Source of the DNA: a virus
Length of the DNA stretch: 64,000 nucleotides
IMG/VR virus record: IMGVR_UViG_3300049434_000028
Span: 1-64,000 of that record
Strand: one strand, 5' to 3'
The notes beneath the pieces are model-generated. The model was not told the origin of the DNA. It saw only the letters and a program-made list of their open reading frames with translations, and searched no databases. Positions within the stretch are counted from its first letter, which is position 1; every line of letters starts with the position of its first letter. The translations under genes were made by a program, and so were the position numbers. Shown here piece after piece: positions 1 to 6,814 of the stretch.

Positions 1-643
1 GGTGCGCCAGATGCTCGGGAGCCAAGTCGGCGACCTTGACCTTCTTATCGTTACCGACCTGATGGGCAGGCACCGCAATACCGGACGCCTTGGATACCGC
101 CCTCGCGACAGCCGGGCTCATCGTGACGGTGTGGCCCCCGGCATGCGCATCCATGAGAGCGGAGACAGCGTGCTTCTCGTTGGACGGCGAGTTCAGCGGG
201 CTCATCACCGCGCTGGCGGTGATGGCCTGGTCGGGGGTGTAGGCCGGGCCGCTCTTGGTCTTCGGAACGGACTTCAGGATGGCCGCGTGGTGATTGAAGT
301 ACCAACCGGCGCCCTTCGGTGCACCTGGTCCTTCTTGCGAATGAACCGCCCGGTCGTAGAGGTCCGAGCGGGATTCAGAGGCAGATCGCAGCGTAATGGG
401 CTTGCTCTTCACCAACGGGGCAACCTTGCTCAAGGCTCCGACGCGCCGCTCGGCCTTCTTGTTCGTGGTCGAGCCGGAGAGCCTGGTGATCTCCCCGGCG
501 ACCCGCCCAGGAAGGTCGACACCCTGCTGGCGAACGTGCTCACTGAGCACGGCCTGCCCAGACCTCGGGATGTCGGAGTACTGCAGCGCTCGCCCCTCGG
601 GGGCCGCGACTACCTTCTTGGCCTTCGGCTTGGCGAGGGGCAC
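1..643 (-). CDS. Partial protein of unknown function, N-terminal part (cut by left edge)
   Basis: Open minus-strand frame from GTG at 643 to the window edge, about 214 residues, not closed. An in-frame TAG three codons upstream forces the GTG start, preceded by AGGA. The N-terminus is Lys-rich (PLAKPKAKK). The middle contains GWYFNHHA, then TASAVMSPLNSPSNE and ALMDAHAGGHTVTMSP, a layout like the conserved core (WY..H, LSP..SW..N) of head-proximal unknown proteins in actinophages; that family link is inferred from memory. It follows the gene at 650-1114 by 6 bases and is the last gene of the leftward operon visible here. The partial gene at 63782-64000 could be its C-terminus. Confidence 0.7.
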   Translation of the reverse strand, partial: MPLAKPKAKKVVAAPEGRALQYSDIPRSGQAVLSEHVRQQGVDLPGRVAGEITRLSGSTTNKKAERRVGALSKVAPLVKSKPITLRSASESRSDLYDRAVHSQEGPGAPKGAGWYFNHHAAILKSVPKTKSGPAYTPDQAITASAVMSPLNSPSNEKHAVSALMDAHAGGHTVTMSPAVARAVSKASGIAVPAHQVGNDKKVKVADLAPEHLAH

Positions 644-649
644 GACGTC

Positions 650-1114
650 CTACTTCCAGTTCGGGGAGAGGCTGCGGAGATCCTCCCGTACGAGGGGGTT
701 GACGGCCAGACCGGCCGCACCGCGGGGCAGCATGCCGCCCTCGATCTGCTCGCGTGCGGTCATCAACGGCGCTGCGCGTAGGCCGGTCCGTGCCTGCCGC
801 GCGATGCCGGACATCGGGTCCAGCTCCGGGGGCCAGAGGTAGTCGGCCGGGTCGACCTTCTCGCCCTTGTGCACGCCGCGCTGGTAGCTGCGCTGGTTCA
901 GTCGGTTCTTCAGGCTGTTCAGCAACCGGTCCTCACGGCGGGACTGGATCACGCCCAAGTAGCCATCTGGATACTCAGCAGTGGGGACGAACCCCATCTG
1001 CGCCCTGCGCGCATCCAGAGGATCCCTGAAGCTGATCACCTGCCCGCCACCGCCGGACTGGACCGGGGCTGCAGCGTTGCCAGCTAGCTGCGTCCCGTAC
1101 TGCCAGTTGCTCAC
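650..1114 (-). CDS. Hypothetical protein, 154 aa
   Basis: GTG start overlapping the upstream stop in a GTGA. The protein is rich in Arg/Gln with no transmembrane segment. Recognisable stretches are a Gly-rich segment near residue 20 (QSGGGGQVISFRD), a basic segment RSYQRGVHKGEK, and PADYLWPPELDP followed by a helix with paired Arg residues. No family recognised. Its place between the SpoVS-like gene and the partial gene at the window edge, just before the virion genes if the map is circular, would suit a virion-associated or packaging role, but nothing in the sequence shows it. Confidence 0.7.
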   Translation of the reverse strand: MSNWQYGTQLAGNAAAPVQSGGGGQVISFRDPLDARRAQMGFVPTAEYPDGYLGVIQSRREDRLLNSLKNRLNQRSYQRGVHKGEKVDPADYLWPPELDPMSGIARQARTGLRAAPLMTAREQIEGGMLPRGAAGLAVNPLVREDLRSLSPNWK

Positions 1115-1434
1115 ATCGGGCCGTACGTCAGGCCGCCGCTGCGGAAGTTGTTGTTGCTCCCCACGGCGCTAGGCATGATGCGCCCGTTCGCCTGCGTCGG
1201 GGCCTGCTCGTCCGCCTGGGTGGCCGCCGTGCGGAACGCGGTGATGCGATGCGCAGCGCCAGCGGCCGAGTACGGGATGCCGGTGCGGCGCATCGCGGTC
1301 GCGGGCTCGACGCCGCCAACGGTGCTCTTCTTCGGCACGACCATGCCCTCACGCATGTCGCCGGTACGGGGCGCGCCGCTGCTGTAGGCCTCGTTGCCGA
1401 CCTTCGGGAACTTGTTCGTGTACTTGCCCGCCAT
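1111..1434 (-). CDS. Hypothetical protein, 107 aa
   Basis: ATG start at 1434. Low-complexity, Ala/Gly/Thr-rich protein with scattered Arg/Lys (MAGKYTNKFPKVGNEAYSSG at the N-terminus) and a Gly/Asn-rich end (GSNNNFRSGGLTYGP). No membrane segment or catalytic motif. It is translationally coupled to the 154-aa gene downstream (GTGA overlap). The composition suggests a disordered or virion-internal protein, which is only inference. Confidence 0.65.
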   Translation of the reverse strand: MAGKYTNKFPKVGNEAYSSGAPRTGDMREGMVVPKKSTVGGVEPATAMRRTGIPYSAAGAAHRITAFRTAATQADEQAPTQANGRIMPSAVGSNNNFRSGGLTYGPM

Positions 1435-1468
1435 GGCTGCACTCCTTGCGCGTAGGACCGTCTAGGCC

Positions 1469-1792
1469 CTATTCAACCTTGACGATGAAGAGCATCGCGG
1501 AGAGTTCGTCGCCGTGCTTGCCCTCTACCTCGGTGAAGCCCGGCCGGACCACGAGGTCGAGCCCGCGCTGCGCAACGTAGCCGCGGGCGATGGCACAGCC
1601 CTTCATCGCCTGGTTGACCGAGCCCGCACCGATGGCGCGCAGGATGACCTTCTGGTTGTCGTACAACGCGTGGCTGATCGCTGACGCCAGGGATTGTGCT
1701 GGCGACGCAGCCCCCACCCTGAGGACGGCCTCGGGATTACGCCCGACATGCTCCGAGGCCAGCCCGTCGTTAGTCGTATCTGCCACGGTCAT
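1469..1792 (-). CDS. SpoVS-like (Alba-fold) protein
   Basis: The 107-residue product matches the stage V sporulation protein S family over residues about 22-107: LRVGAASPAQSLASAISHAL, then RAIGAGSVNQAMKGCAIARG, then QRGLDLVVRPGFTEVEG and a C-terminal LFIVKVE strand. The IGAGxxNQAxKAxAIARG signature and overall length fit the family closely. SpoVS proteins are small, dimeric, Alba-like and are thought to bind nucleic acid; in Bacillus they affect sporulation. The N-terminal 20 residues are an unrelated extension. It lies between the RuvC-like gene and unknown genes in the leftward operon. A role as a phage DNA- or RNA-binding protein is inferred. Confidence 0.85.
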   Translation of the reverse strand: MTVADTTNDGLASEHVGRNPEAVLRVGAASPAQSLASAISHALYDNQKVILRAIGAGSVNQAMKGCAIARGYVAQRGLDLVVRPGFTEVEGKHGDELSAMLFIVKVE

Positions 1793-1798
1793 CCGTGC

Positions 1799-2407
1799 CT
1801 ACCGTTCCGTGTATTGGCGCAGGTCTTTCATGACGTCTAGCTGGTAGCCCAAGAGGTTGCTGTCGTCCGGCCAGACTAGGGCCGCAGCCATCTTCGCGAG
1901 GCCATAGGCGTCAGCTTCGTTATCGTCGGCGAACGAGACCCCCCACTGCTTGTAGACGTTGAGCTTCATGTCGCTCTTCGCGCTGCCCGACCCAGAGCCC
2001 TTGCCGGAGACGAACTTCTTCAGCTTCGTGGTGGCCACGATCGTCGGGTAGCAAACCGGGCTGGCCAGGTTCGGGTGCAGCCGCAGCGCCACCTTGACCA
2101 CCGCGCCCAACTCCCCCGCGATCTCGCGGCCGAACTTGCTGTTGGGTGCGTAGCCCTCCATGCACACATGCACGACAGGGCCAGGGTGCTCCAGGATCTC
2201 CGTCACCCACGATGCGATCGTCACCAGCCGATCGACGCCGGTCCCGAACTTCTTCGGCTCGAAGCCGCGCCGGTAGACCTCGTACTTGCCGACCCGATCC
2301 ATACCGCAGATCGCGAAGCCGCTGTAGGACTGGTCGATCCCGAACACCACGCCGCCGGATGCGGTAACCGCGGGCGCAGCACGTAGGCGGCGCTTGATCG
2401 TGGTCAC
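1799..2407 (-). CDS. RuvC-like Holliday junction resolvase
   Basis: GTG start at 2407, overlapping the previous stop (GTGA). About 202 residues with an RNase H-fold resolvase pattern: GGVVFGIDQSYSGFAI (first catalytic Asp), VCMEGYAPNSKFGREIAGELG (catalytic Glu) and a C-terminal DDNEADAYGLAKMA (acidic pair). The central Lys/Gly-rich segment (LKKFVSGKGSGSGSAKSD) is typical of phage RuvC-type enzymes. It would resolve branched recombination or replication intermediates before packaging, alongside RecA and the nuclease at 5156-5461. The N-terminus VTTIKRRLRAA resembles that of two neighbouring genes. Confidence 0.85.
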   Translation of the reverse strand: MTTIKRRLRAAPAVTASGGVVFGIDQSYSGFAICGMDRVGKYEVYRRGFEPKKFGTGVDRLVTIASWVTEILEHPGPVVHVCMEGYAPNSKFGREIAGELGAVVKVALRLHPNLASPVCYPTIVATTKLKKFVSGKGSGSGSAKSDMKLNVYKQWGVSFADDNEADAYGLAKMAAALVWPDDSNLLGYQLDVMKDLRQYTER

Positions 2408-2739
2408 GCTGTCTCCAATACGCCGAGCACGCCTGCGCGCACCGCAGCCTCGTAGTAGGCCTTGGAAGGCTTCCAACATGCAGGAATGGCGTGTAGGTAC
2501 ACGCCTACCTGCGGGTCGAAGGACCAACCCTTCACCGATGAGCAGGTGCAGTACGGCCGGTCCGTGCCAGGGCGCTCGCTGTGCAGGTATGCATCCAGCG
2601 CACGCTTGGCCGCCTCAGGATCCACGCCGAACGTGCCGGGCACCTCAGCAGCCGCCACCGCGTCCTGCATGCGGATCGGCTTCTTCGGACCGGTCGGCTC
2701 CGGCTCTTCCTTCTTCGGCCGTCGCTTGATGACGGTCAC
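2404..2739 (-). CDS. Hypothetical protein with Cys pair, 111 aa
   Basis: GTG start at 2739 overlapping the upstream stop by GTGA. Basic N-terminus (VTVIKRRPKKEEPEPTGPKK), then a helical region and a single CTC motif (RPYCTCSSVKGW) followed by a further Cys at IPACWKPS. The three Cys could bind metal, but the set is incomplete for a standard zinc finger. No family recognised. The first residues match the start of the RuvC-like protein and of the 68-aa protein at 3117-3323. Confidence 0.65.
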   Translation of the reverse strand: MTVIKRRPKKEEPEPTGPKKPIRMQDAVAAAEVPGTFGVDPEAAKRALDAYLHSERPGTDRPYCTCSSVKGWSFDPQVGVYLHAIPACWKPSKAYYEAAVRAGVLGVLETA

Positions 2740-2945
2740 GACTTCTCCCCCGCGGTGCTGTCGGTCTCCCACGATCCGACAGGCTTGGTCCGCTCGACGA
2801 CCAGGATCTCGAACTCCTCGGTGACGTCGAACTTCTCCAAGGCCTCGATCATCCCGTTGCCCAGGTCGCGGTACCGGGTGACGACATAGACGCGATTGCT
2901 CAGGCCACCGCGCATCAAGTGAGGAGGCTGTTTCTTACTGCCCAT
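2736..2945 (-). CDS. Hypothetical small protein, 69 aa
   Basis: ATG start at 2945. Short soluble protein with predicted beta strands (NRVYVVTRYRDLG, FEILVVERTKPVGSW) and no Cys or membrane segment. It overlaps the end of the next upstream gene by 11 bases and the next downstream gene by 4. Nothing indicates its job beyond membership of the early-type leftward operon. Confidence 0.6.
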   Translation of the reverse strand: MGSKKQPPHLMRGGLSNRVYVVTRYRDLGNGMIEALEKFDVTEEFEILVVERTKPVGSWETDSTAGEKS

Positions 2946-3120
2946 CAGATCTCACCTCAGTGATCCAGGAGATACGGTCGGCCCGCTCAGCCAGAACGAT
3001 GAACGGCACGGTGTGCATCGGACCCTTGCAGAACACGACGAAGCCAGGCTCGAACATGACGTAGTCGGCCTCGATCTGCGTGTTGTCCCCAGCATGGCTT
3101 CGGTACAAGAACGTCCTCAC
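2935..3120 (-). CDS. Hypothetical small protein, 61 aa
   Basis: GTG start at 3120, chosen because GGAGAAGCT lies just ahead of it and it forms a GTGA overlap with the upstream stop. Predicted all-beta: RTFLYRSHAG, ADYVMFEPGFVVFCKG, TVPFIVLAERADRISW. The strand pattern resembles small phage proteins of the neighbouring 69-aa type. Function unknown. Confidence 0.6.
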   Translation of the reverse strand: MRTFLYRSHAGDNTQIEADYVMFEPGFVVFCKGPMHTVPFIVLAERADRISWITEVRSDGQ

Positions 3121-3323
3121 AGCTTCTCCTTCGCCCGCAGCACGGCGCACACCGCGTCAGCCTCGTCGATCGACTCGTAGCCGTCGGCCTTCGTACCCCT
3201 GGCCCAGGTGCGCGTGTGGTGGTCGATCACCGTGTAGTAGTACCGCTTCTCGACCTGGCACCACGATGACTGCACGGTGTACCGCGGCAGCGCGGCCTTG
3301 GTGCGCCGACGAATCGTGGTCAT
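3117..3323 (-). CDS. Hypothetical small protein, 68 aa
   Basis: ATG start at 3323 in an ATGA overlap with the upstream stop. N-terminus MTTIRRRTKAALPRY, then aromatic strands (KRYYYTVIDHHTRTW) and a C-terminal helix (IDEADAVCAVLRAKEKL). It looks like a compact two-strand, one-helix protein similar to DUF-type small phage proteins that carry a DGY/EAD pattern. No function assigned. Confidence 0.6.
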   Translation of the reverse strand: MTTIRRRTKAALPRYTVQSSWCQVEKRYYYTVIDHHTRTWARGTKADGYESIDEADAVCAVLRAKEKL

Positions 3324-3829
3324 GAGCCGCCCGCCCAACGGTTGCTGCGACGCTCCGGCGCCTCCCGATCGACGCGGCGGGTCAGCTCACGGGAGACGAC
3401 GGCCGCGTCTCGCACGAACGCCTCATGCCGAGCCTCCAGCAGCTTGCGGTAGGCGTAGGCGTCGAGCTGCTCCTGCCGGTACGCAACTACGTCCTCGTCC
3501 TCCTCCATGCGGGCCTTGGCCAGGGTGACGCGGTCCTCCTTGCCGCCGGTCCACCCCTTCACTACCGCAATGGCCTTGGCCTTGTCGTAGAGCGTCTCAG
3601 CCGCGCGCTCGTCGATCGCCGCCATCGCCAACTGAGCCCCGGAGTAGTCCGCCCAGCGAGTGAGGAGCACTAGCAGGCTCATCAGCTCGCTGTCGTCCAG
3701 ATCGGTTGGGTCGGCGGGCAATTCGGGTTCGTCGCTCGGTCTCTTGGGCAACGTCAACGACCGCTGCGCGGCGCGTGCTCGTGCGCGCTCCGTTTCCTCT
3801 GCGTGCTTCAACCGTGGGTTCCGAGGCAT
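3320..3829 (-). CDS. Helical hypothetical protein, 169 aa
   Basis: ATG at 3829 (MPRNPRLKHAEE). The product is nearly all helical and strongly charged: a basic, Ala/Arg-rich N-terminal helix, an acidic linker (PADPTDLDDSELMSLL), a helix with LLTRWADYSGAQLAMAAID and a Lys/Glu/Arg-rich coiled-coil-like stretch with AYRQEQLDAYAYRKLLEARH. The N-terminal 78 codons are also read in another frame by the end of the Cas4-like gene. Small terminase or recombination-accessory roles are possible by shape only. Confidence 0.7.
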   Translation of the reverse strand: MPRNPRLKHAEETERARARAAQRSLTLPKRPSDEPELPADPTDLDDSELMSLLVLLTRWADYSGAQLAMAAIDERAAETLYDKAKAIAVVKGWTGGKEDRVTLAKARMEEDEDVVAYRQEQLDAYAYRKLLEARHEAFVRDAAVVSRELTRRVDREAPERRSNRWAGGS

Positions 3830-5150
3830 TGTGATCCTTGTCGTCGAAGCTCTTGCACTTGACGCACAGCTTGTTGCGCCCGTTCTTGCACGACGGCGCC
3901 TCACCGGTCTCCAGTGCGTAGACGACGTCCTTGCAGGTCTCCAATACCTCCGCGATCCACTCCTTGTCCGGCCCGATCGAGAACTCCTTGACCGCCTGCG
4001 TCGGCTTGTACTCGTAGATGAACACGATCTTGTTCACCTCGGGCCAGTCGTACAGCTCGGTCATGCGCTGCCGAAGGTACAGGTAGATGACACCCTGGCG
4101 CAGGTGCGCCGGGAACGGGCGACGCAGGTCCCGGAAGAGCGCCTTGTGATCCAGGAACTTGTACGCCTTGCCCTCGGCGTCGGTGACCTCGCGCGTGTAG
4201 TCGCGCATCGTCTTCGGGGACTCGATGCGCACCGTGCCCTCGCCGATGCTCTTGACCTCCAGCAGGACGGCCGGTGCGCCATCGCGACGGATCTCGCCGT
4301 CGGCGTGACCCATAATCAGATTCGACTCGTCCTCCAACACCACCTCGTCGTACCGCAACGCTGCACGAGGGGCACTGCACAGATTGCACAGCTTGGGCGA
4401 GGTGGTCCACCACTCGTTCTGGCAGACCGTGCAGTAGAACTTCCCCCACAACGTCCCGATATCCCAGAACCACATCTGCCACTTGGCGTGGATCTGGTTG
4501 CCCTCCTCGTAGACGTTGTCCAGCGAGAAGTGCGGCGTCTCCTCGGTGAAGCTCTTGCCAGCACGGACCGCGGAGATGCGCAGGTACGCCGCGCGAGGGC
4601 AGAAGTCGCTCTTGGCCAGCTCGCTAACGTGCAGCAGGTGATGATGGCGGTCGACGCCCTGCGGCTGGCTGAGCAGGTGCTGCTGCACCATCGGGAGCAA
4701 CGTCTGCTGCGCCTTCTTGGTCTCCGCGAACCGGCCGAGCATGCCGACCGCCTTGCGCGGCGCTGGCGCAGCGGCCGTCTTGCGCGCGGCTGCCGTCTTC
4801 TTGGCGTAGCGCTCCACCTTGGCGGTCACGGGCTTCTCCTGTTGACGTGTCCTGATGTTGATCACCGGGGCAAGCGAGGCCTCGTACTCCTCCTTGCGGC
4901 GCTTCTTCTCCTTGTAGCGGTCCCGCTCGCTCATCCCGCCCCAAACGCCGAAGCGTTCGCCGCGCATCAGTGCGTACTCCAAGCATTGCGCACGCCACCG
5001 ACAAACCTCGTGCTTGCCGTCCTCGCCGTTGCAGACCTTCTTCGCCTGGCGAGCCGTGATCTGAGCGGTCCCCTTCTCCGGATAGAACCCGTCACCCGGC
5101 AGATCGCTGCAGTTGGCCCCTTCCCACTCGACCGGGCTGGTCATCTTCAT
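3597..5150 (-). CDS. WhiB-like domain fused to Cas4-like PD-(D/E)XK exonuclease
   Basis: A 517-residue protein starting at ATG 5150. Residues 1-75 form a WhiB-type Fe-S domain with Cys14, Cys40, Cys50 and Cys56 followed by the GVWGG turn (residues 68-72) and a basic tail; Cys40-Cys50 spacing is x9 instead of the usual x2. A basic Ala/Lys linker follows. From about residue 180 a Cas4/RecB-like nuclease starts with VSELAKSDFCPRAAYLR, has the GHADGEI and LLEVKSIG catalytic motifs near residues 280-305, and ends with the CKNGRNKLCVKC cluster near residue 430, the Fe-S ligands of Cas4. The last 78 residues read across the next gene out of frame. Likely role: recombination or end processing with RecA. 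Confidence 0.85.
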   Translation of the reverse strand: MKMTSPVEWEGANCSDLPGDGFYPEKGTAQITARQAKKVCNGEDGKHEVCRWRAQCLEYALMRGERFGVWGGMSERDRYKEKKRRKEEYEASLAPVINIRTRQQEKPVTAKVERYAKKTAAARKTAAAPAPRKAVGMLGRFAETKKAQQTLLPMVQQHLLSQPQGVDRHHHLLHVSELAKSDFCPRAAYLRISAVRAGKSFTEETPHFSLDNVYEEGNQIHAKWQMWFWDIGTLWGKFYCTVCQNEWWTTSPKLCNLCSAPRAALRYDEVVLEDESNLIMGHADGEIRRDGAPAVLLEVKSIGEGTVRIESPKTMRDYTREVTDAEGKAYKFLDHKALFRDLRRPFPAHLRQGVIYLYLRQRMTELYDWPEVNKIVFIYEYKPTQAVKEFSIGPDKEWIAEVLETCKDVVYALETGEAPSCKNGRNKLCVKCKSFDDKDHNASEPTVEARRGNGARTSTRRAAVVDVAQETERRTRIARRPNRSGRQRADEPASAPHSLGGLLRGSVGDGGDRRARG

Positions 5151-5155
5151 GATCG

Positions 5156-5461
5156 TCACATGCCCCGGCTGGCGAGGTAGTCCTCCCGCAGGAGGAGCAC
5201 CCAATGCCGTCCATTGATGTCGATCCCGACCACCGGCTCGCGGCCCTCGGACTGTGCCTCCTTGCGGATCTTGTCCAACCACGCACCTTTGAGCGACAAG
5301 GAGTCGTTGTCGGTGCGCTTGTTCTCGATCAGCAGGTCGTCCGTGCGGACGTCACCCTTGCGGAACGCGCCGTTGCCGGAGCCGGGTGTGACCCGGCCTC
5401 CGTAGTCCTTGGCGTCACGCTTCTCCTGCTCGCGGCTCCGGCGCAGGTTGCGGTCAACCAT
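5156..5461 (-). CDS. PD-(D/E)XK endonuclease, Hjc-like resolvase type
   Basis: A 101-residue protein with the core of phage Hjc/VRR-type nucleases: GGRVTPGSGNGAFRKGDVRT, where the GD Asp is a metal ligand, then LLIENKRT (E-x-K), and LKGAWLDKIRKEA and EPVVGIDINGRHWVLL completing the fold. The size is close to the minimum for this nuclease fold. Set between a hypothetical gene and the Cas4-like nuclease in the recombination block, it likely cuts branched DNA. It coexists with a RuvC-like enzyme at 1799-2407, so the two may have different substrates. Confidence 0.8.
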   Translation of the reverse strand: MVDRNLRRSREQEKRDAKDYGGRVTPGSGNGAFRKGDVRTDDLLIENKRTDNDSLSLKGAWLDKIRKEAQSEGREPVVGIDINGRHWVLLLREDYLASRGM

Positions 5462-5687
5462 GAAAGACCAGCTTCGTCAGTTCCATGTTGGCCAGACCCA
5501 CCGCGGTCAGCGCGGTATCCAGCCAGCTCTGTACTTCCTCGGCTGCATCGGCATCCATGAAGCCGCCGACCTGCCGGTGGTCGTTCTCGTACTGCATGTA
5601 GAGCCCGACGTGGTCCGACCCCTCCGGCTGGTGCAGGTAGAGAGCCGTACCGGCGACCGCCCAACCCTTCCACTGATGCTGCGTCAC
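5454..5687 (-). CDS. Hypothetical protein, 77 aa
   Basis: Start at 5687 in an ATGA-type overlap with the end of recA. Soluble, with two aromatic beta stretches (WKGWAVAGTALYLHQP, HVGLYMQYENDHRQVGGF) and a C-terminal helix (ADAAEEVQSWLDTALTAVG). It is coupled between RecA and the Hjc-like nuclease, so a recombination-accessory role is possible. No family recognised. Confidence 0.6.
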   Translation of the reverse strand: MTQHQWKGWAVAGTALYLHQPEGSDHVGLYMQYENDHRQVGGFMDADAAEEVQSWLDTALTAVGLANMELTKLVFHG

Positions 5688-6781
5688 GTCCGCCGCCGGA
5701 TCTTCTTACGTGCAGGCTCCGGCGGTGCAATCGACTCCACGGTGTCGCCGCGGGCCGCATCCAACACCTCCTTGCGCACACGCGCAAACAGCTCCTCGTC
5801 CTCGCGGATAGCGCTGTAAAAGCCGACCTTGCCGCCGGGGTAGCGCACGTCCTCGTAGCGGTTGCCGTTCCCGCTGCGCTCCACGATGTCGTAGGCGAGC
5901 GAGAGGTTCAGCGTCTCCTTGTAGATGTCGTACGTGCCCGCCTCGATGTCGGCCACGTCGGCGAAGTAGAAGTCGACCACCGCGGGCTGGCCGGGCCGGG
6001 CGCCCTTCATCTTGATCGTCGAGATCTTGATGGCCTGGCCGACCTTCTCCTTCTCGGCGCCGACACCGTCGTACAGCCACTCGTCGCGCCGGACCTCGAC
6101 ACGGCAGTACATCCAGAAGTTCTTGGCCTTCCCGCCGGGCGTCGTGCGGGGATCGCCATGCATGACGCCGATCTTCTCGCGCCACTGGTTGATCAGAATG
6201 CCAACGATCGGCCGGTCGTCGTCCACGAGCGAGCGCTTGGTCGCCTTCGTGGCCTTGCGCATGAACTGGTTGGTGCGCCGTGCACCTGCGCCGGGCGACC
6301 ACTCGTCCATGGCCTTGTTGTCCTCGTCCGCAGGCACCAGGGCGGGCAGGGAGTCGATGACCACCATGTCGCACGCACGGTTGCCAACGAACTCCAGGAC
6401 GGCCTCGTAGGCCACCTCCATGACGTTCTCTTCAATCAAGAACACGCGCGTGTTGTCGACGCCGAGCATCGCGGCGTACTCCTCGTCGTAGCTCTCGGCC
6501 GCGACCCACACGACGCTGAAGCTCGGGTCGGCCTTCTGCGCCGCCGCGATCGTCTTCAGGGTGATGGTGGTCTTGCCGCTGCCCTCGTTGCCGACGATCT
6601 CGCTCCACTGGTTGACCGGCCAGCCGCCGCCAAGCGCGACGTCCAGCGCGAGCGAGCCGGTGGACAGCCGCGGGGGCTTCATGCGCGCCGAGCTGGCCAC
6701 GACGACGGTACCCGCGCCGTGCTTCTTGTTGATCGCCGTCAGGATCGCCTGGGCGTTCTTGCGCGCTTCTTCTGTTGCCAC
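5684..6781 (-). CDS. recA: RecA-like recombinase
   Basis: 365 residues from a GTG start at 6781, with GGAG 7 bases upstream. ATPase core: Walker A GNEGSGKTT near residue 63, the catalytic Glu in VVWVAAESYDEEYA, Walker B DMVVIDSLPALVP near residue 140 and the L2-like segment INQWREKIGVMHGDPRTTPGG. The N-terminal helix is short and the C-terminal acidic tail of cellular RecA is replaced by a basic KKIRRRT, as in phage RecA/UvsX types. It would drive strand exchange in recombination-dependent replication with the nearby nucleases, polymerase and ssDNA-binding-like protein. A CGGACCA leader motif lies at 6793-6799. Confidence 0.93.
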   Translation of the reverse strand: MATEEARKNAQAILTAINKKHGAGTVVVASSARMKPPRLSTGSLALDVALGGGWPVNQWSEIVGNEGSGKTTITLKTIAAAQKADPSFSVVWVAAESYDEEYAAMLGVDNTRVFLIEENVMEVAYEAVLEFVGNRACDMVVIDSLPALVPADEDNKAMDEWSPGAGARRTNQFMRKATKATKRSLVDDDRPIVGILINQWREKIGVMHGDPRTTPGGKAKNFWMYCRVEVRRDEWLYDGVGAEKEKVGQAIKISTIKMKGARPGQPAVVDFYFADVADIEAGTYDIYKETLNLSLAYDIVERSGNGNRYEDVRYPGGKVGFYSAIREDEELFARVRKEVLDAARGDTVESIAPPEPARKKIRRRT

Positions 6782-6792
6782 CGTGGTGCTCC

Positions 6793-6799
6793 TGGTCCG
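6793..6799 (-). promoter_or_regulatory. Leader motif CGGACCA
   Basis: ACACGGACCAGGAGCACCACG-GTG ahead of recA: the GGAG ribosome site directly follows the motif. Confidence 0.6.
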
Positions 6800-6814
6800 T
6801 GTCTGGGTGGTCGG

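Noticed and set aside
2-781. Plus-strand 259-codon frame
   Set aside because: It is antisense to the partial gene at 1-643 and the gene at 650-1114. Its composition is Arg/Gly-rich and low in conserved pattern, and the minus strand has coupled starts and stops.
1799-2407. RuvC-like gene as the nuclease part of a terminase
   Set aside because: The acidic residues and length fit RuvC-type resolvases, and no ATPase domain is adjacent.
3320-3829. Helical 169-aa gene as a small terminase
   Set aside because: It lies in the recombination operon far from the portal and no DNA-binding motif is visible; kept as hypothetical.
3660-5180. 506-codon plus-strand frame
   Set aside because: Shadow of the WhiB-Cas4 gene: high GC at third positions opens the antisense frame. 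Its Leu/Val/Arg-rich translation lacks any motif.
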